A stretch of DNA of 64,000 bases, taken from NCBI GenBank assembly GCA_963575745.1, contig CAUYUJ010018463.1, forward strand, positions 10,001-74,000. The letters run 5' to 3'. Under the pieces are notes generated by a model. The model did no database searches. It had not been told where the DNA came from and was given only the letters and a program-made list of their open reading frames with translations. The position numbers and the translations under genes were made by a program. Shown here in pieces: positions 40,151 to 49,700 of this stretch (position 1 is the first letter of the stretch; each line of letters begins with the position of its first letter). The stretch is from Prorocentrum cordatum. Taxonomy: Eukaryota > Sar > Dinophyceae > Prorocentrales > Prorocentraceae.

Positions 40151-40541
40151 TCATGCACCGCGCGGCTGCCGCGCGGCCGCCGCCGCCGCCGCTCGCGCCC
40201 GGGCCTCCAGCAGCATTGACTCGACCTCTGAGATGGTCGCCAGGCCTGGAGCCTCTATCCATTCCCAGCCCCAAGTTTCGACGACCTGGCCGTTGATGAC
40301 GTCGAGGGACTTGAGCTTCCACACGAACGGGTAGAGCATGCCGTTTGGCATCTTCCATTCGCCAGGGTACGTAGCTGGCCACCATTTCTTGAACTCCCTG
40401 TTGGCGGCAATGTACTGGGAGCCCTGCCATGCCGAGCCCGAGTACGTGTCGCCTGATAGGCCGACGAACTCGGCCGCGGCCTCCTGCGGGGGCGCGGTCC
40501 CCTCAGCCGCCGCCGAAGCGCGCCCGACCGCAGGAACCATG
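40151..40541 (-). CDS. LINE accessory ORF 4, 130 aa
   Basis: The ATG at 40541 follows a long pyrimidine tract ending CTCTCAG about 17 bases upstream, like a splice acceptor. The product has an Ala-rich start, a Trp/Tyr-rich middle (FKKWWPATYPGEWKMPNG; VVETWGWEWIEAPG) and an Ala/Arg-rich helical end. The function is unknown to me. It is the last ORF of the chain and is followed by a perfect hairpin. Confidence 0.55.
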
Positions 40542-40637
40542 GCTGCGCTGCGCGCTCTGAGAGGAGGGGGAGTGCGGAAGGAGCGAAAAGAAGTAGCCCA
40601 TAAGCCAACGGCCATATATGAGTGAAACCTAGCTGGC

Positions 40638-41060
40638 CTATGCGTGCGCCTGGGTGAGGAGGACCCTCCTGATGGGCCGACTGATGCATGCTTGGCCCGG
40701 TGCTGAGTCGATAGGGATGAGAATGGTTCCGCTGCGCATGTTGACCCGCAGCGAAAGGCCGGTGCGAAAAGGTACGCCCGTGCCGAATAAAATGGACCGC
40801 GCATCGGTCTCCTGAAGAATGGGGAGGTGAAAAAAGCGTGGTCTCTCAACTGAAGATGGCAGCCGGGTTTCCTGCCCGTGGAATTGCTCCATTAGGAGTC
40901 CTACATTGATGGGCAGCGGAGACCAGAGCGGAATGTGACCTGCCGTGATCACTACCAGCCACTGTACGACTGTAGGCTGCGGTGGCACGGCCTCAGCGGG
41001 TGCGCAGCGGACGTCGCCGTGCTCGAACTGCGGCAGGTGCTGCGCATCTGGGGTCGGCAT
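40638..41060 (-). CDS. LINE accessory ORF 3, 140 aa
   Basis: The ATG lies 11 bases after the stop of ORF 2, in the context CTCAG-GCC-ATG with pyrimidines before it. The product has a His/Cys/Pro-containing start and hydrophobic stretches (VVQWLVVITAGHIPLWSPLPI; TILIPIDSA). I do not recognise the family. Confidence 0.55.
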   Translation of the reverse strand: MPTPDAQHLPQFEHGDVRCAPAEAVPPQPTVVQWLVVITAGHIPLWSPLPINVGLLMEQFHGQETRLPSSVERPRFFHLPILQETDARSILFGTGVPFRTGLSLRVNMRSGTILIPIDSAPGQACISRPIRRVLLTQAHA

Positions 41061-41071
41061 GGCCTGAGGGG

Positions 41072-41777
41072 CTAAGGTTCAGGGAGACGGAGGTTTCGAG
41101 AGAGGTAGGACAACGGAAGGCAAAATGGCCGCACCAGGATCATGGCCTGGAAGTCAATTAGGATGGGGCCGCCAGCAGCTGCCTCCTCCACAAGACGCTG
41201 AGGGATGAGAGCAGGCTGTTCCCAGGCCCCCGTGTGGAGGAGGTCCAGAAAAATCTGGTCAGGCATGTAGACAGTGACCAAACTTATAGCGGGTGAGAAA
41301 CGGGCAGCGTAGGGGCCTTCACCCGCTGCGCGCTGAGGATAGATGTGGAGTAAGTTGGGAGAGTTGGCCTCGCACCAACGCCCATACCACCGCTCGACTG
41401 TGTGATTAGCGACATCGGGCAAGTCCATGTAGAGCTCGGGGCCTACGGTAGCACGGGCGTGCGGCAGAGCAGGCGGCCCGCTCTCGAGCTGCCATGTAGC
41501 TTGCCATTGGGGTACCGAGGCAGGCTGGTACACAGCGGTAGGAGATAGTAAAAGAGCGTGGCGCCTCGAGCCGCCGCTGAGAAAGCGGAAGACCTGCTGG
41601 TGGGCCAGGAGAAGCCGCTCCGCCAGGTACTCCCAAAAGGGCCATGCGCTGCGAAAGTCTGGGGGCAGCCGCTCCATAATGCGGATCAAATTCTAGGTGC
41701 CTCCCCGGGGCCGCTTCAGCAGCGGGCATGTCCTCGTCTGCGTCGGCGTTGCCCAAGGTGCTGAGCTCGCGCATCAT
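41072..41777 (-). CDS. LINE accessory ORF 2, about 235 aa, one frameshift
   Basis: An ATGATG at 41777 directly follows CCCCCCACAG-GCC, another acceptor-like context. The frame of the first 35 codons gives way near 41690 to the frame carrying the main body (ERLPPDFRSAWPFWEYLAERLLLAHQ; VERWYGRWCEANSPNLLHIY). A small indel near 41690 explains this. The product is unknown. It is Trp- and Leu-rich and looks folded. Confidence 0.55.
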
Positions 41778-41870
41778 GGCCTGTGGGGGGAGATACGAGG
41801 GAAAGGAAGCTGAGAGAAGTAAGGAGGGAAGGGGTAGGCCTGGGCTGAATTACAGCTGCATGGCGTAGGC

Positions 41871-42953
41871 TTAACGCCTGGCGGCATCGCCTCCTTCATG
41901 AGGCTTGCGCGGCCGCCTGGGAGAGAGGCGCTGACCGCAATGTGAGAGGCTTTCGCCTTCTCTTAACTGCAGTTTGAGGCGCTCCCTGTGTATCCTGTCG
42001 ATACGGAGCTGGTCCTGCCTATGCTCCTCTTTGAGCTGGGCAATCCTATTCTCGTGCGCCTTGAGGACTGTACTGCGCTGCTCGTCCGATGCTGCGTCTG
42101 GCGCTTCGGCAGGCGAGCGCGGGTGCGGAGCAGCATGGGCAGCACGGTGAGACTTGCGAGCCTTATGGTGCCTTGGAGGAGGAGAGGCTGGAGGCGAGGC
42201 CGTGCCGCGGAATGCCTGCGAGCTGCTTTGAGCCTCGGCTGGTCCGCGGCGCTGTGGCGCCGGCTGCTTGAGTGCACTCTTGCGCGGCTCCGTGCTTCGG
42301 CGCGAATTGTATGGCACCCTAGGGGCTTTGGCCGTGAATTCGTCTGTAAATGAGACCTGCTTGCGCTTGCGAGTGGCAGAGGCGCGGGGCACTGCTGGCT
42401 GTTCAGCTGGCTCCGGAGAATCCTGCGGGGGAAAAGGGGAAGAGACAGAGGAATATGAGGCATCGTCTACCTGCGCAAGCCTCCTAGGAAATGCAGGCGA
42501 ACTGGAGGCCCTGCGCGGCTGGCGCCTGTGGGGGGCTGCAACTTTGCGGGATTCGCGCGGAGGTGGAGGTGAGGGACGCGCAGCATGGGGTGGAGAAAAA
42601 GGAGAGGCGGCCTGGCCGATCCAGCCTTCCGGGATGGCGGCTTTGGCCTTCGCTGTGGGATGATCAGGGGGAGGCAAGGGGGGCATGGCGCGCGGAGGTG
42701 GCGGAGGAAGAAAAGTGGCTCCGTAGATGTGCCTGCCGCGTCCCACGGGGGGGCCGTTGAAATCGCCAGGTGGGCGCGGGGGACCTGAGGCTGAGGGAGT
42801 GCTAGACAAGGAGAGCTGCACTGCCTTGGCTACCTGGGCGAACTGGGCAGGCGAGAGCAGGGGGGGAGGAGCTGAGGCTGAGCGAAATTGGCCCGGTGGC
42901 GGATGCCTGGGTCTGGCCTCACGAGGCACCAGCACCCACGGCCTTCTGGACAT
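41871..42953 (-). CDS. LINE accessory ORF 1, Pro/Ser-rich with C-terminal coiled coil, about 360 aa
   Basis: I chose the ATG at 42953 because it lies 11 bases past the stop of pol and follows a CCCGCCCCGCAG acceptor-like site within the end of pol. The middle is Pro/Ser/Arg-rich. The last 60 residues have heptad-like spacing (HENRIAQLKEEHRQDQLRID), typical of a short coiled coil, and then a basic tail. Size and composition recall the ORF1/gag-like RNA-binding proteins of LINEs, but it lies downstream of pol instead of upstream. I cannot assign it to a family. Confidence 0.6.
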   Translation of the reverse strand: MSRRPWVLVPREARPRHPPPGQFRSASAPPPLLSPAQFAQVAKAVQLSLSSTPSASGPPRPPGDFNGPPVGRGRHIYGATFLPPPPPRAMPPLPPPDHPTAKAKAAIPEGWIGQAASPFSPPHAARPSPPPPRESRKVAAPHRRQPRRASSSPAFPRRLAQVDDASYSSVSSPFPPQDSPEPAEQPAVPRASATRKRKQVSFTDEFTAKAPRVPYNSRRSTEPRKSALKQPAPQRRGPAEAQSSSQAFRGTASPPASPPPRHHKARKSHRAAHAAPHPRSPAEAPDAASDEQRSTVLKAHENRIAQLKEEHRQDQLRIDRIHRERLKLQLREGESLSHCGQRLSPRRPRKPHEGGDAARR

Positions 42954-42964
42954 GTGCCGCCTGC

Positions 42965-44265
42965 CTATATGTCGAAGATGTCGGCGTTGAAGTCCTGCGG
43001 GGCGGGGGAAGCAGGGTGCCACATGTGAGCGAAGGTAAGGCCAGTGAGCGGGACGGGGAGCGCCGCTTGGCGGGCACGCTCGGCCCTCATTTGTCCGGCC
43101 CGGTCCCGATTGCACTGGATGCGCCTTTTCTGATCCAGAGTTAGGGAAGGAGGGGGCGGCGGCGGAGGGAGAGTGGAGGGAAAAATAAGGGCTGTGCCCA
43201 AAAAATGCGTGGCCTCTTGTTCCGCCTCCGAGTCCTGATCGGCAGGGCCAGGCGTCTCGGGAGCCTCCGATGGGAGGTCGCTATGGCGGCGCCACGGCTC
43301 GGAGGGCCTGGTCGGAGCCAAAAGCCTGCGGAAGCGATCCAGCCCCCCATCCACTTTAGCTCGGGTGCGAGGGGCAGAGGGGTCAGCGAAGTCAGGACCT
43401 AGCCAAAAATCGCTAGTCATAGATGCAGAGAAACGGAGGAGTGGGGCCAGAATGGCAGGGTCCGCCTGGGGGGGAAGGTCCTGTGGGTCTTCGGCAAATG
43501 GCAAAATGACGTCTTGGTATATGGCCTGGGCGAGGCATTCGCAAAGGGCAGAGGGATAGGTCTTTTTGTCTGCCGTGAAAAAGCGGCCATTCTCGTCCTT
43601 GCCTAATAATGTGCGATGCGCCCCCCGTGGGTGCGTGCACTTGGCCCCTTGGGGGCGGTTGAGTAGGAGCAAGGGGAGAGAAGGGAGGCGGAGCGATAGC
43701 AAGCGCGTGGGGGCCTTGCCAAATTCGCTAGGAGGACGGCAAGGCGGTTGAAACATGCATTGGTCGATGTCAGTGGTGCGGACAGCCGGGGCAGCAGCCA
43801 AGGCCATTAGGGGTCTCCACATCCAGCTAGGCTGTGCTCTGGGCCCCCAGTGGGCGGGGCATGGATGTTCCATCCAGGCCGAGGTACCCATGTCTAGGTG
43901 CGCAGCAAATAATAGGACCAACGAGGCGAGAAGCAGGTTGGCTATCTGCAATTGGCGGGATTGCTTGGGCGCAGCGTTGGGGATGCCCCAGTAATGTTCG
44001 ATAGTGCGCAACGGCGGGGGCCCGTTGGGCTTCCAACGGGCCGCGCAAAAAGTTTCGCAAGGCGGTCCTCCGCCTGAAACAACCACTCTGCCAGCATAAA
44101 TATGATGCTGCCATAGCTTGATGGTCTCCGACTTGGTGAGATCGCCTGCGTCAGGGTCGATGGCAATGTCGACCGACAGTATGTAAACCTGAAGCGAGGG
44201 AGTGGGCGCGAATGATTCCAGGTGGTGCTGGATATCGCCTTCGCGCCTGCGGCCAGTTGAGAATA
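42965..44265 (-). CDS. Methyltransferase-like domain at the LINE pol C-terminus
   Basis: Motif order recalls cytosine-C5 DNA methyltransferases: a glycine-rich start LFSTGRRREGD (about 44255), an acidic strand ILSVDIAID, the motif-IV-like SGGGPPCETFCAAR (about 44050) with the candidate nucleophilic Cys, and AWMEHP at the place of the ENV motif. The end, GRFFTADKKTYPSALCECLA, matches in layout the C-terminal domain of the DIRS-like element in this window. The Gln after PC and the usual ENV are absent, so catalysis is doubtful. The frame joins the zinc-finger frame only by a shift near 44260. The last 150 residues are Pro/Arg-rich. Confidence 0.65.
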
Positions 44266-45737
44266 AAGATCTCCTTGCGCCTGATGCGCGCTGGAATGTC
44301 GTTAGTCGCTAGACCGGTGTAGTCTTGCGGTTGAAATGGCCATTCGGGCAGCGCAGGGAGAGGAGGAGGCTGCGGCGGAGGCACGTCGGCAGGAAAAAGC
44401 AGTGCAACGGCTGCTGGGTCTAGGGCGTAGTCGGTGACTGCCATTATGGCGCGGGCGTCCGCTTGCGATAGGTGCTTGGCAAAGTCACGAAAGTGCTGGG
44501 TGGCAGCGCGCTTGGCACGATGTGCCGGTAATGCCACCCGCCAACGCCCTACTCCTGATTTCACTTGGAGCTTGGCATTTTCGCAACGCTGCATGGCCAG
44601 CGAGGCGATTTGCTCCTGAGGCCGGCGTTGAGAGTGACAAAGAAGGTAGAGAGCACAGATGAAGGAGTCAAAACAGAGATGTTGCATGAGACTGGCACGG
44701 GAGCCAAAAGGGAGGCTGCAGGCAGGGCAAACCGCGGTGTCGGGTACCAGGCCCTTGACCCGATGGGACAAGATCCAGTGCATCTGGGCCACATGCTGCT
44801 TTAGCCCCCGAAATTTGAGAAATGTGCGTGGGCACCATGGGCAGGTGAGCACAGATGGGTAGTGTGCTGCCAGACGTTGCTGCTCGATCGGATGCTGTAC
44901 ATGGTCCGTCGGCAGGGGGATCCCGCAGGGCACGGAGATGGCAAAGAAGTGCTTAGCGGCGGCCTCGGCGAGTGCTGCGCGCGCGAAATGCTGGGCCCCC
45001 GCTGTAAGGGCATTGCGAATTCGACGCTCCCATCCGGTGTGGGATTGGAGGGCAAGGGCCTCCCATTGGTCCAGGTGAGAAACTGGCGAGGGCATTTGCG
45101 CGAGATTGGCGGAAAAGTCGCCCAGCCATTGTAAGTCCTTCTGTACCACAGCGAGCCATGAGTCTGGGACGTCCGCGGCTAGCGCGGCAAGGAGGGAGAT
45201 GAGGTGGGGAGGTCCCGCGCGGAGGAGGCGGCCAAAGAGGCGCAGCCGCATTGCACTAAATACCTGCGGTAGGGGGGGTCTGCAGACTTTGGCCAAAACA
45301 AAGGAGTCGCGCTCTGCTGTGCTGTCGCACCTTGGGAGGTGGAGCAAGCGCCTGTACATGCGCATGAACTCTCCCTGGAAGGTGACGATTTGCGGTCCAG
45401 TGAGCAACGGCCAGACTGCGGCATTGAAAAGACGGGAGGAGAGGATAAGGGAGTCCAGTAAGTGCAGGTGCTCGCGCAGCCACGCACTGGAGGAGCGGCG
45501 CAAAAATTGACGAGCAAGATTGCGCCAGCTGGGGGCCGCCTCCGATCGCCTGTGGGCGAGCTCGGGGCCTATACTGCCCTTTTCGTCCAAATGCGTGCCT
45601 AGGTATGTGTAGATCCTGGCGAAGTGAAGGGAGAATGGCTTATGCCCGAGGGCGGGTGAAACTAACATTTGCCCATTGAGCCCTTGGGGGTCCCAGAGCT
45701 TGCGGCGAAGGGATATGGAAGCTTCCCCTCTAAACTG
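44265..45737 (-). CDS. LINE RT thumb region and C2H2 zinc fingers
   Basis: The frame continues RT after a frameshift in an A6 run at 45738-45743. Its start (FARIYTYLGTHLDEKG) is the YLG motif found after the LINE palm. A thumb-like helical region follows, then two zinc fingers: CPWCPRTFLKFRGLKQHVAQMH and CPACSLPFGSRASLMQH. LINE-type C-terminal fingers help bind nucleic acid at the target. The frame runs into RRKEIFILN, where the methyltransferase-like frame takes over. Confidence 0.8.
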
Positions 45738-46806
45738 AAAAAAGGCACATAGTTTTGTTAACTTGAAAGTCGAGCTTGATACCGGAGAGTGCGTAGGCCT
45801 CGACTATGATGGCCATTAGCACGGGCATGGCGTCGAAAAGCTCTTTAGTGGGCCCGAGGAAGGCATAGGCACCATCGTCGAAAAAGCACGAGTCCAGGTA
45901 GCGGTGCACATCCGTATCGGAGGAGTCCAAGCTGTCCTTGTGGCGAGCGTAAAAAGATCGTTGAGCAGCTTTGTCCACCTGGACCTTGAGGATAAGATGG
46001 GCAAGCGGCGAGTCTGTGAGCTGTTTAACAGCTTCGTTATTAGCTCGGGCCATGAGGAAGTTGAAAAGAACGTCCCCGAGCTGCTGCCCTGGAATGGCAC
46101 CTCGGAGCGTGAGAGCTACCCCCGAGGCGCCAGGGTAGAAGGCCCAGGTGTGCTCGTATGCAACCGAGATTTGGGCATGGAGGTGCGAGGGAAGGCCAGC
46201 CTCCTGCAGTATGGGAGGGGCAGAGAGCAAATGTCGCATTAGCTCCTCGCCTGTCTCTTGGGGAAGGTCAAGGGAAGAAACAAGGTAATATAAGTCAGCT
46301 TGTTGCGAGTCGCAATAAAATATGAGCTGTCGGGGGGCCCTGTAAAAGGCTGAAACTGCATCTATAAATATGTACGCGGAGGAAGTACGCTGGCTGGTCG
46401 CATAGGCCTGGTGCGCTAGAACCGTGAGCGTGGCAAAGTCGGTGCCTCGCCCAGCAATGCCGCCAGACTGGGCGGCGCCTGCCACGGGAGGGAGATATTC
46501 TACCAGTTCTTTTCGCAAGAGGGCTCGATGCCGCTTGGAAAAGTGAGGGGACGCCATTACTGAGCGGGAGTTGGCCATGATGGCTGGGTTGCCTTTTCCT
46601 TTAAAAATGTCGAAATTATACCCTCCCCGCCAGGCCAGCGGTTCCTCAAGGCGCAACTGCGCCTCAAGGTGGACCGGGTAATACTGCTTTGCTAGTAGTC
46701 GGTGAAACGACTTGACAAAGGCTCCTTTGAAGCCGTCTACGCTGGCTGCAGAGTCAGGGGCCCTGGCATAGGCGCGCTCAATTTGCGCTAGGGTAAAGAG
46801 TGAGTA
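45730..46806 (-). CDS. LINE reverse transcriptase palm
   Basis: Visible RT motifs are the first palm Asp in YIFIDAVSAFYRAPR, RGAIPGQQLGDVLFNF, and the catalytic pair in SCFFDDGAYAF (FFDD in place of YADD), followed by GIKLDFQVNKT. The frame is entered after a frameshift in a G8 run at 46807-46814 and left at an A6 run (45738-45743). Sequence before the first palm motif (GGYNFDIFKGKGNP; MASPHFSKRHRALL) fits LINE RT region 0-1. The domain copies element RNA at a nicked target. Confidence 0.85.
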   Translation of the reverse strand, partial: YSLFTLAQIERAYARAPDSAASVDGFKGAFVKSFHRLLAKQYYPVHLEAQLRLEEPLAWRGGYNFDIFKGKGNPAIMANSRSVMASPHFSKRHRALLRKELVEYLPPVAGAAQSGGIAGRGTDFATLTVLAHQAYATSQRTSSAYIFIDAVSAFYRAPRQLIFYCDSQQADLYYLVSSLDLPQETGEELMRHLLSAPPILQEAGLPSHLHAQISVAYEHTWAFYPGASGVALTLRGAIPGQQLGDVLFNFLMARANNEAVKQLTDSPLAHLILKVQVDKAAQRSFYARHKDSLDSSDTDVHRYLDSCFFDDGAYAFLGPTKELFDAMPVLMAIIVEAYALSGIKLDFQVNKTMCLFSV

Positions 46807-48660
46807 GGGGGGGGAACATTCACAGTGAGGTCGGCGGGCAGATACGATGCACTAGCATCGTAGGCCTTGGCTTGTTTGAGCGGGATGACTGCACCGTGCT
46901 CTTGTCGGGCAAAGTGGGAGAGCCAGGTGTCGGCGGCCTGAGTGGCGTCGACAACGAAGGTGCCCGCTGCTGTGGAGAGTATAGGTAGGGGTGAGGCGCG
47001 TAGCTTCTTTTTAGAGCCAACGCCGAGCGTGCGGAGGCGCGCAAAGGCAGTGCGCTGTTGTGAGGTCTGCCATGCTTCGTGCACTTCGGCGGCAATACCT
47101 TGCAGGTGAAAAGAGGCGTCCAAGTCGACGGAGCATCGGACTGCCTGCGTGAATTGAGCTAGGATGATAGCCCTTAGGGCGCTTGCGCGCGCTCGTAGGT
47201 GAAGGGCGGCTGCATATGCGGTACCTATGGTAGGGGCGGAGCAGCCGTGAGGAAAGCGGGTTTGAGCAACGCGTATGGGAGAGACCGCCAAAAACTGGTG
47301 CAAGCAGGCCATGCGCATCCGGGGCTTCCATTTAATGGAGGCGCTAGGGCCCGCCACGCTGGCTCGCATGCTGCGCAGGGCAGCGCCGAGCTCCGCAAGC
47401 GTGGCGATTGCGTTATTGACTGCGGGCATCAGCGAGCGCTCGTCGTGGTGGAGCAAGGTGGCTTGGGGACGGGCAAAGGCTTGCCTGGAACGCAAATATC
47501 GCTTCCAAGCCGCGATAGCTACCCGCAATAAAAGGTTGCACGCCTCTCGTTGCAGGGTGTTGGCCTTACTTATGGTCAGGGCTCTGGCATCCATAAGCAC
47601 GAGGGTGGCCATGGAAATGCGGGAGTTGGTAGGTGCGCGGCCTGTTGCCGTGCGGGGTTGGGGGAATGCCTGTAGCATGGCGTTACGCGCCTCCCGGTCA
47701 AGGATGAGCGCGTGGTCAGAGGCATGTAAGTCGAAGGTTAAAAGTTCGGGAGGGGGCTTAAATGTGTCTTCAAAAAGCTGCCTGGCCGTCGGGTCGAGGT
47801 ACGCTGTAGGGTCGTGCGGGATACGCATGGCCTGGCATCCCTGATCCTCGGTCGGGCGCAGCTGAAGCTTGAAGCGGCAAGATAGGCACGGAGCAGCGTG
47901 GTCTAGTACAGCGAGTGCCAAGGTAAGGGAGTACTCGACCTCGCACTCCGTGGCTGAGGCGCCTATTGGGATAGCTATGTAATCCCTGCGCTTCCAATGT
48001 TGTTTGAAGGCGGGGTCGCGAGCTGGCGCAATCCATGTGCCCGATCCCATAGGGTGGGGCACAAAGGTGGCTGGCAGCCAGAGATTTGAGGCGAGTAGGA
48101 AGCGATGGAAAAAGGAGCCAGCAGTGTTGACCTGCTCCGCATGCTGTGGACCGATGGCCGCTGATGTTTGTGTGCCTACTGCAGCATTGGAGTCCATGAG
48201 GACCAGAGTGGGAGTGGGCTGCGGCAAAATATGGTCATGCACATGTCGAAGGTGCTGCCACCATGCGGCCTGCTCATGGAGAGGACGACCGGAATGGTGA
48301 GCATGCGCCACTAGGATGCTGAAGCGTAGGCCGTTCTGACTTATGACGGCCGCGATGATTCGCGGGTCTTGGTGTACAATGCGCACATTATGCGACTTTA
48401 TAGGAAAAGTGGGGATGCCTTTGGCATTAGGAAAAACGGGCGTGCTAAGGTTGACCCAGAGCGCGCAGCCGCAAGCATGAGTACCCGTTTGCGACTCGGA
48501 CAGAAAAACTATGTACGGGGGGACTTGGCGTTTGCCAGAGCCCTTGGCGTTGACTCGCGTTTCTTGCATACCTATAATATCGAGCCCATTGCGTTGAAAG
48601 GCGGCGGCCAGCTGATGTAGGCGTCCTTCGACGGCCACACCCGTAAGTCTGGCTCTTTGG
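46788..48660 (-). CDS. LINE APE-type endonuclease and linker
   Basis: Motifs of apurinic-like endonucleases are present in order: LDIIGMQETRV with the metal-binding Glu, LVLMDSNAAVG with the Asp-x-Asn pair, a terminal-type RRDYIAIPIG, and VLDHAAP in place of the usual SDH. The enzyme nicks the target DNA to prime reverse transcription. The usual N-terminal Asn strand is not evident. The minus frame stays open upstream to 49127, but that part is an Arg/Ala-rich and poly-Ser translation of a GGA tract and inverted repeat, so I start the LINE homology near 48660. The linker after the domain is helical. Confidence 0.8.
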
Positions 48661-48713
48661 GAGATGCGCGATGCAGGCGTGAGAGAAAGAATGCGCGCCG
48701 CGACGGGGACGAG

Positions 48714-48763
48714 GGAGGAGGAGGAGGAGGAGGAGGAGGAGGAGGAGGAGGAGGAGGAGGAGG
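48714..48763. repeat. (GGA)n tract
   Basis: About 17 GGA triplets lie at the 5' edge of the LINE coding homology. On the coding strand they read as poly-Ser. Confidence 0.95.
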
Positions 48764-49012
48764 ACGGCTTCCCCCGCGACGGCGCGGGCGCGCGCGGGCC
48801 CGCGAGCCGAGGCGCGCGCGTCGCCACGCGGGGGAAGCACGCACGGCGCGCGCCGAGGTCGCGAAGGAGCTGCCGCGCCGGGAGCAAGGCCAGGGCCGGA
48901 GCCCTGGGCGCCACACCGCCGCGCCGTGGCAGCTCTCGCGAGCCAAGGAGCCGACCGGAGCGAGGGCCCGAGGCCGGAGAAGCGGCGGCACGCAAAAGAG
49001 TGGCCCCGGGCA

Positions 49013-49140
49013 GGAGTGACCTCTGGTGCGCGGCTTTCGTGGGGGCGCGAGGAGGCCAAACGTAAAGCGCGCAAGACGCTACGATCGCACCGAGCGCGGC
49101 GATCCGGGGACTCCCGTGAGCGCGCACCAGAGGTCACTCC
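49013..49140. repeat. 19-bp perfect inverted repeat, foldback
   Basis: GGAGTGACCTCTGGTGCGC at 49013-49031 is the exact reverse complement of 49122-49140, with a 90-base interval. The structure could be a small foldback element or an introner-like unit. I could not place a clear target duplication. Confidence 0.75.
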
Positions 49141-49440
49141 AGCGAAGGGTGACTCTTACGTGTAGTCGAAAGAGGAGGGTCTGGTGGGAGAAGCGCCGGG
49201 TGCGAACGAGCTGCGACGCTGGGATCTCAGACTCGTCCACCTTCGATCCCAGACCCCCTCGAGCAACGAAAAAATCACGACGGGAGGGTTTTCCTCATTT
49301 TCAGCCTCTGAGGGCCCTTGCTGGGCCTCGGGACCGTCAGAAAACGAGTCAGGATGAAAAGCTGGTCCCAGGGAAGGGGTCGAAACCTCTGGAGGTCGAC
49401 GTCATGAAAAAATCATGACGTCGGGGGTTTGGGATCTCTG
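49141..49440. other. No gene; short palindrome
   Basis: I see no coding region. At 49397-49423 an 11-base perfect stem CGACGTCATGA/TCATGACGTCG with a five-base A loop forms a strong hairpin. Fragments of the word recur near 49265. Confidence 0.6.
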
Positions 49441-49700
49441 CGCGCGCGCTCGCCGACATGACGTTCAAAGCCTTGGCGTTCGCCACACGAGAAGCAGGCG
49501 GGCCACACGCGCGCGCCTGTGCGCGCGCTCGCCGACATGATGTTCAGATCCGTTTGGCTCTCGCCACACGAGAAGCATGCGGGCCACACTCGCGCGCGCG
49601 TGTCGCAAGCAGTCCACGAGCCTCGCGCGAAAGTTCTTCGGCCATCGATGCATCACTGAGGGCCACACGCGCGCTTCGCCGCGCGCGCGCGCCGAGATGC
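49441..49700. repeat. Tandem repeat, about 80-bp unit
   Basis: The landmark CTCGCCGACATGA lies at about 49449 and 49529. Both copies continue through a GCCACACGAGAAGCA word, and a third degenerate unit follows. Confidence 0.7.

Larger units (their letters stand above)
40151..49127 (-). mobile_element. Non-LTR retrotransposon (LINE) with accessory ORFs, 5' end unclear
   Basis: The order on the minus strand is APE-type endonuclease, reverse transcriptase with FFDD, C2H2 fingers, methyltransferase-like domain, a Pro-rich ORF and three further small ORFs. No target duplication could be placed, and the 5' end merges into a (GGA)n tract and an inverted repeat. Frameshifts at homopolymers split the pol ORF. 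The outer limits given are those of the coding sequence. Confidence 0.85.

Noticed and set aside
48660-49127. Extension of the LINE endonuclease frame to 49127 as a real N-terminus
   Set aside because: It begins with GTG, crosses a GGA tract as poly-Ser and overlaps a perfect inverted repeat; it has no LINE-like motif.
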